Below, piece by piece: positions 62,994-64,000 of a stretch of 64,000 nt of DNA (the stretch's first letter is position 1; each line of letters begins with the position of its first letter). The notes beneath the pieces were generated by a model. The model was not told the DNA's origin, ran no database searches, and was given only the letters and a program-made list of their open reading frames with translations. Source of the DNA: JAGLON01 sp041394985. Its GTDB lineage: Bacteria; Zixibacteria; MSB-5A5; GN15; JAAZOE01. The stretch is taken from positions 1,364,001-1,428,000 of the forward strand of contig JAWLBI010000001.1 of assembly GCA_041394985.1 (NCBI GenBank). Reading direction: 5' to 3'. Made by a program: the position numbers and the translations under genes.

Positions 62994-64000
62994 TTATCCT
63001 TTGATGCTTTTATCGAGTGCATGGTGTTGGTGAATATGCCGAATGACCCGCTCGATGACTTCCACCGCGAATTCGGTCTCATCCTCGGTGCCGGAGTTTA
63101 TGCGCACACCCTCAGGAATCCCGAATGATGCCACATGTCGCAGAATTAATCCATTATTCAGGCACTCATCGGCAAATGACTTTGCGATCTCCTCAGTCGG
63201 CCACAGCGTCATAATAAAATTGGCCGCCGATTCGGGATACTGGATACCATGCGCATCGAAAACTTTTTGCAATTTTGCAAGTGACCACACATTCAACTTC
63301 GCCGTCTTAGCCAGAAAATCATCATCTTTCAGAGCCTCCAGCGCGGCCGCCTGGGCCAGATTATTCGGCTCGAACGGCAACTTGACCTTATAGATTTGCT
63401 CTATCACTTCCTCCGGCCCGACGGCATACCCGATTCGCAATCCCGCCAGACCATATGCCTTTGACAGCGTCCGGCACACAATCAGATTCGGATACGACAA
63501 CCGCACCCCATCAGGGTATCCCGGCCTGCCCTCTGCATACAAGTGATAGGCTTCATCCAAAATAACTAACGTCGACTCCGGGATTTGCCCCATGAACGAT
63601 TTAAACGCATCTCTTGGAAACATCATGCCGGTCGGATTATTCGGGTTGGCCAGATAGACGATCCTTGTCTGCTCACTGACCGCATCGGCGATAGCCTCTA
63701 AATCGAATGCGTAATCCTTCAAATCGACCAGCTTCAGCCTTCGCCCGAGCTTATTCGCGCTGACATAAATGCCGATAAACGTCCCGCGCGACGTCACGAT
63801 CTCATCGCCTTCGTTCGAAAACGCATTAATGATATAGGCAATAAGCGAATCTGATCCATGCCCGCACACAATGCTACCGGTCGATACCTTGTGCAGGCCG
63901 GCCAGCTTCTCCACCAGCCGAGGCGCCCGCGGTTCGACATACCGATGAGAATTGGCAAGTTCCTGCTCTATAGCCGCCATCGCCTTGGGCGACGGCCCGA
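62994..64000 (-). CDS. HisC-like aminotransferase, N-terminus outside window (partial)
   Basis: The frame stays open to the right edge: the bases past the ATG at 63980 read SGPSPKA before MAAIEQELANSHRYVEPR, which is the normal inner start of HisC-type aminotransferases, so the true start lies beyond 64000. PLP site features are present: NPNNPTG, DEAYHLYAEG and the Schiff-base Lys in CRTLSKAYGLAGLRIGY. It could be histidinol-phosphate or aromatic aminotransferase. The operon context favours tyrosine/phenylalanine transamination. Confidence 0.88.
   Translation of the reverse strand, partial: GPSPKAMAAIEQELANSHRYVEPRAPRLVEKLAGLHKVSTGSIVCGHGSDSLIAYIINAFSNEGDEIVTSRGTFIGIYVSANKLGRRLKLVDLKDYAFDLEAIADAVSEQTRIVYLANPNNPTGMMFPRDAFKSFMGQIPESTLVILDEAYHLYAEGRPGYPDGVRLSYPNLIVCRTLSKAYGLAGLRIGYAVGPEEVIEQIYKVKLPFEPNNLAQAAALEALKDDDFLAKTAKLNVWSLAKLQKVFDAHGIQYPESAANFIMTLWPTEEIAKSFADECLNNGLILRHVASFGIPEGVRINSGTEDETEFAVEVIERVIRHIHQHHALDKSIKG

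Overview
The window reads as a chromosome segment of an uncultured bacterium of the FCB type. Candidate phylum Zixibacteria is my best guess, from secreted proteins that end in FlgD-like/type IX-style sorting domains, a dockerin-type protein with GDVDGDG repeats, a GldA/GldFG/DUF4340 locus and DUF3857/transglutaminase proteins. This placement is an inference from protein style; no marker rRNA is present. The chromosomal parts look moderately GC-rich, and the segment 14.7-40.8 kb is clearly more AT-rich.

Layout. (1) 1-14 kb: surface polysaccharide genes (three GT4/GT2 glycosyltransferases plus another GT2) with two MBOAT O-acyltransferase + SGNH pairs. The pairs lie in opposite orientation around a 1032-residue secreted beta-helix protein and a VanZ-like protein, followed by a small dockerin-type protein. 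(2) 14.68-40.84 kb: a genomic island inserted in the 3' end of a tRNA-Met(CAT) gene. A 28-bp core (end of the tRNA plus downstream bases) occurs exactly at 14738, 32104 and 40817, so the island splits into two att-bounded modules. Module 1 (14.77-32.10 kb) has a tyrosine integrase, a second recombinase with excisionase-like and HTH/zinc-ribbon partners, a sensor-less sigma-54 activator, a type III-like restriction-modification system, and an ABC importer operon ending in a YkgJ-like cysteine-cluster protein and a SpeD (S-adenosylmethionine decarboxylase)-like protein. Module 2 (32.13-40.84 kb) has no recombinase, so it resembles a cis-mobilizable element.

Module 2 holds what I consider the undescribed system: a radical-SAM/SPASM peptide maturase followed by two tiny homologous genes of 37 and 41 codons. 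Both peptides start MEFMT and both end in a C-x5-C-C core, so they look like RiPP precursors. Next come a TraB/TIKI-like putative peptidase and an ABC-2 exporter. The cluster appears to be switched by a TPR-AAA-Fis sigma-54 activator encoded just upstream. Palindromes (ATTACGAAATTCGTAAT) lie 130-270 bp upstream of a -24/-12 promoter, which is followed by a long structured leader that may itself encode a third C-x5-C-C peptide.

(3) 41-57 kb, chromosome: an ankyrin-repeat lipoprotein, a small membrane protein, the GldA/GldFG/DUF4340 locus, a candidate structured RNA, a degenerate and an intact transglutaminase protein in tandem, and two amidohydrolase genes of which only one domain keeps its metal motif. 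(4) 57-64 kb, minus strand: a phenylalanine/tyrosine catabolic run (aromatic amino acid hydroxylase, acetoacetyl-CoA synthetase, flavin reductase-like, fumarylacetoacetase-like, HisC-like aminotransferase) that continues past the right edge.
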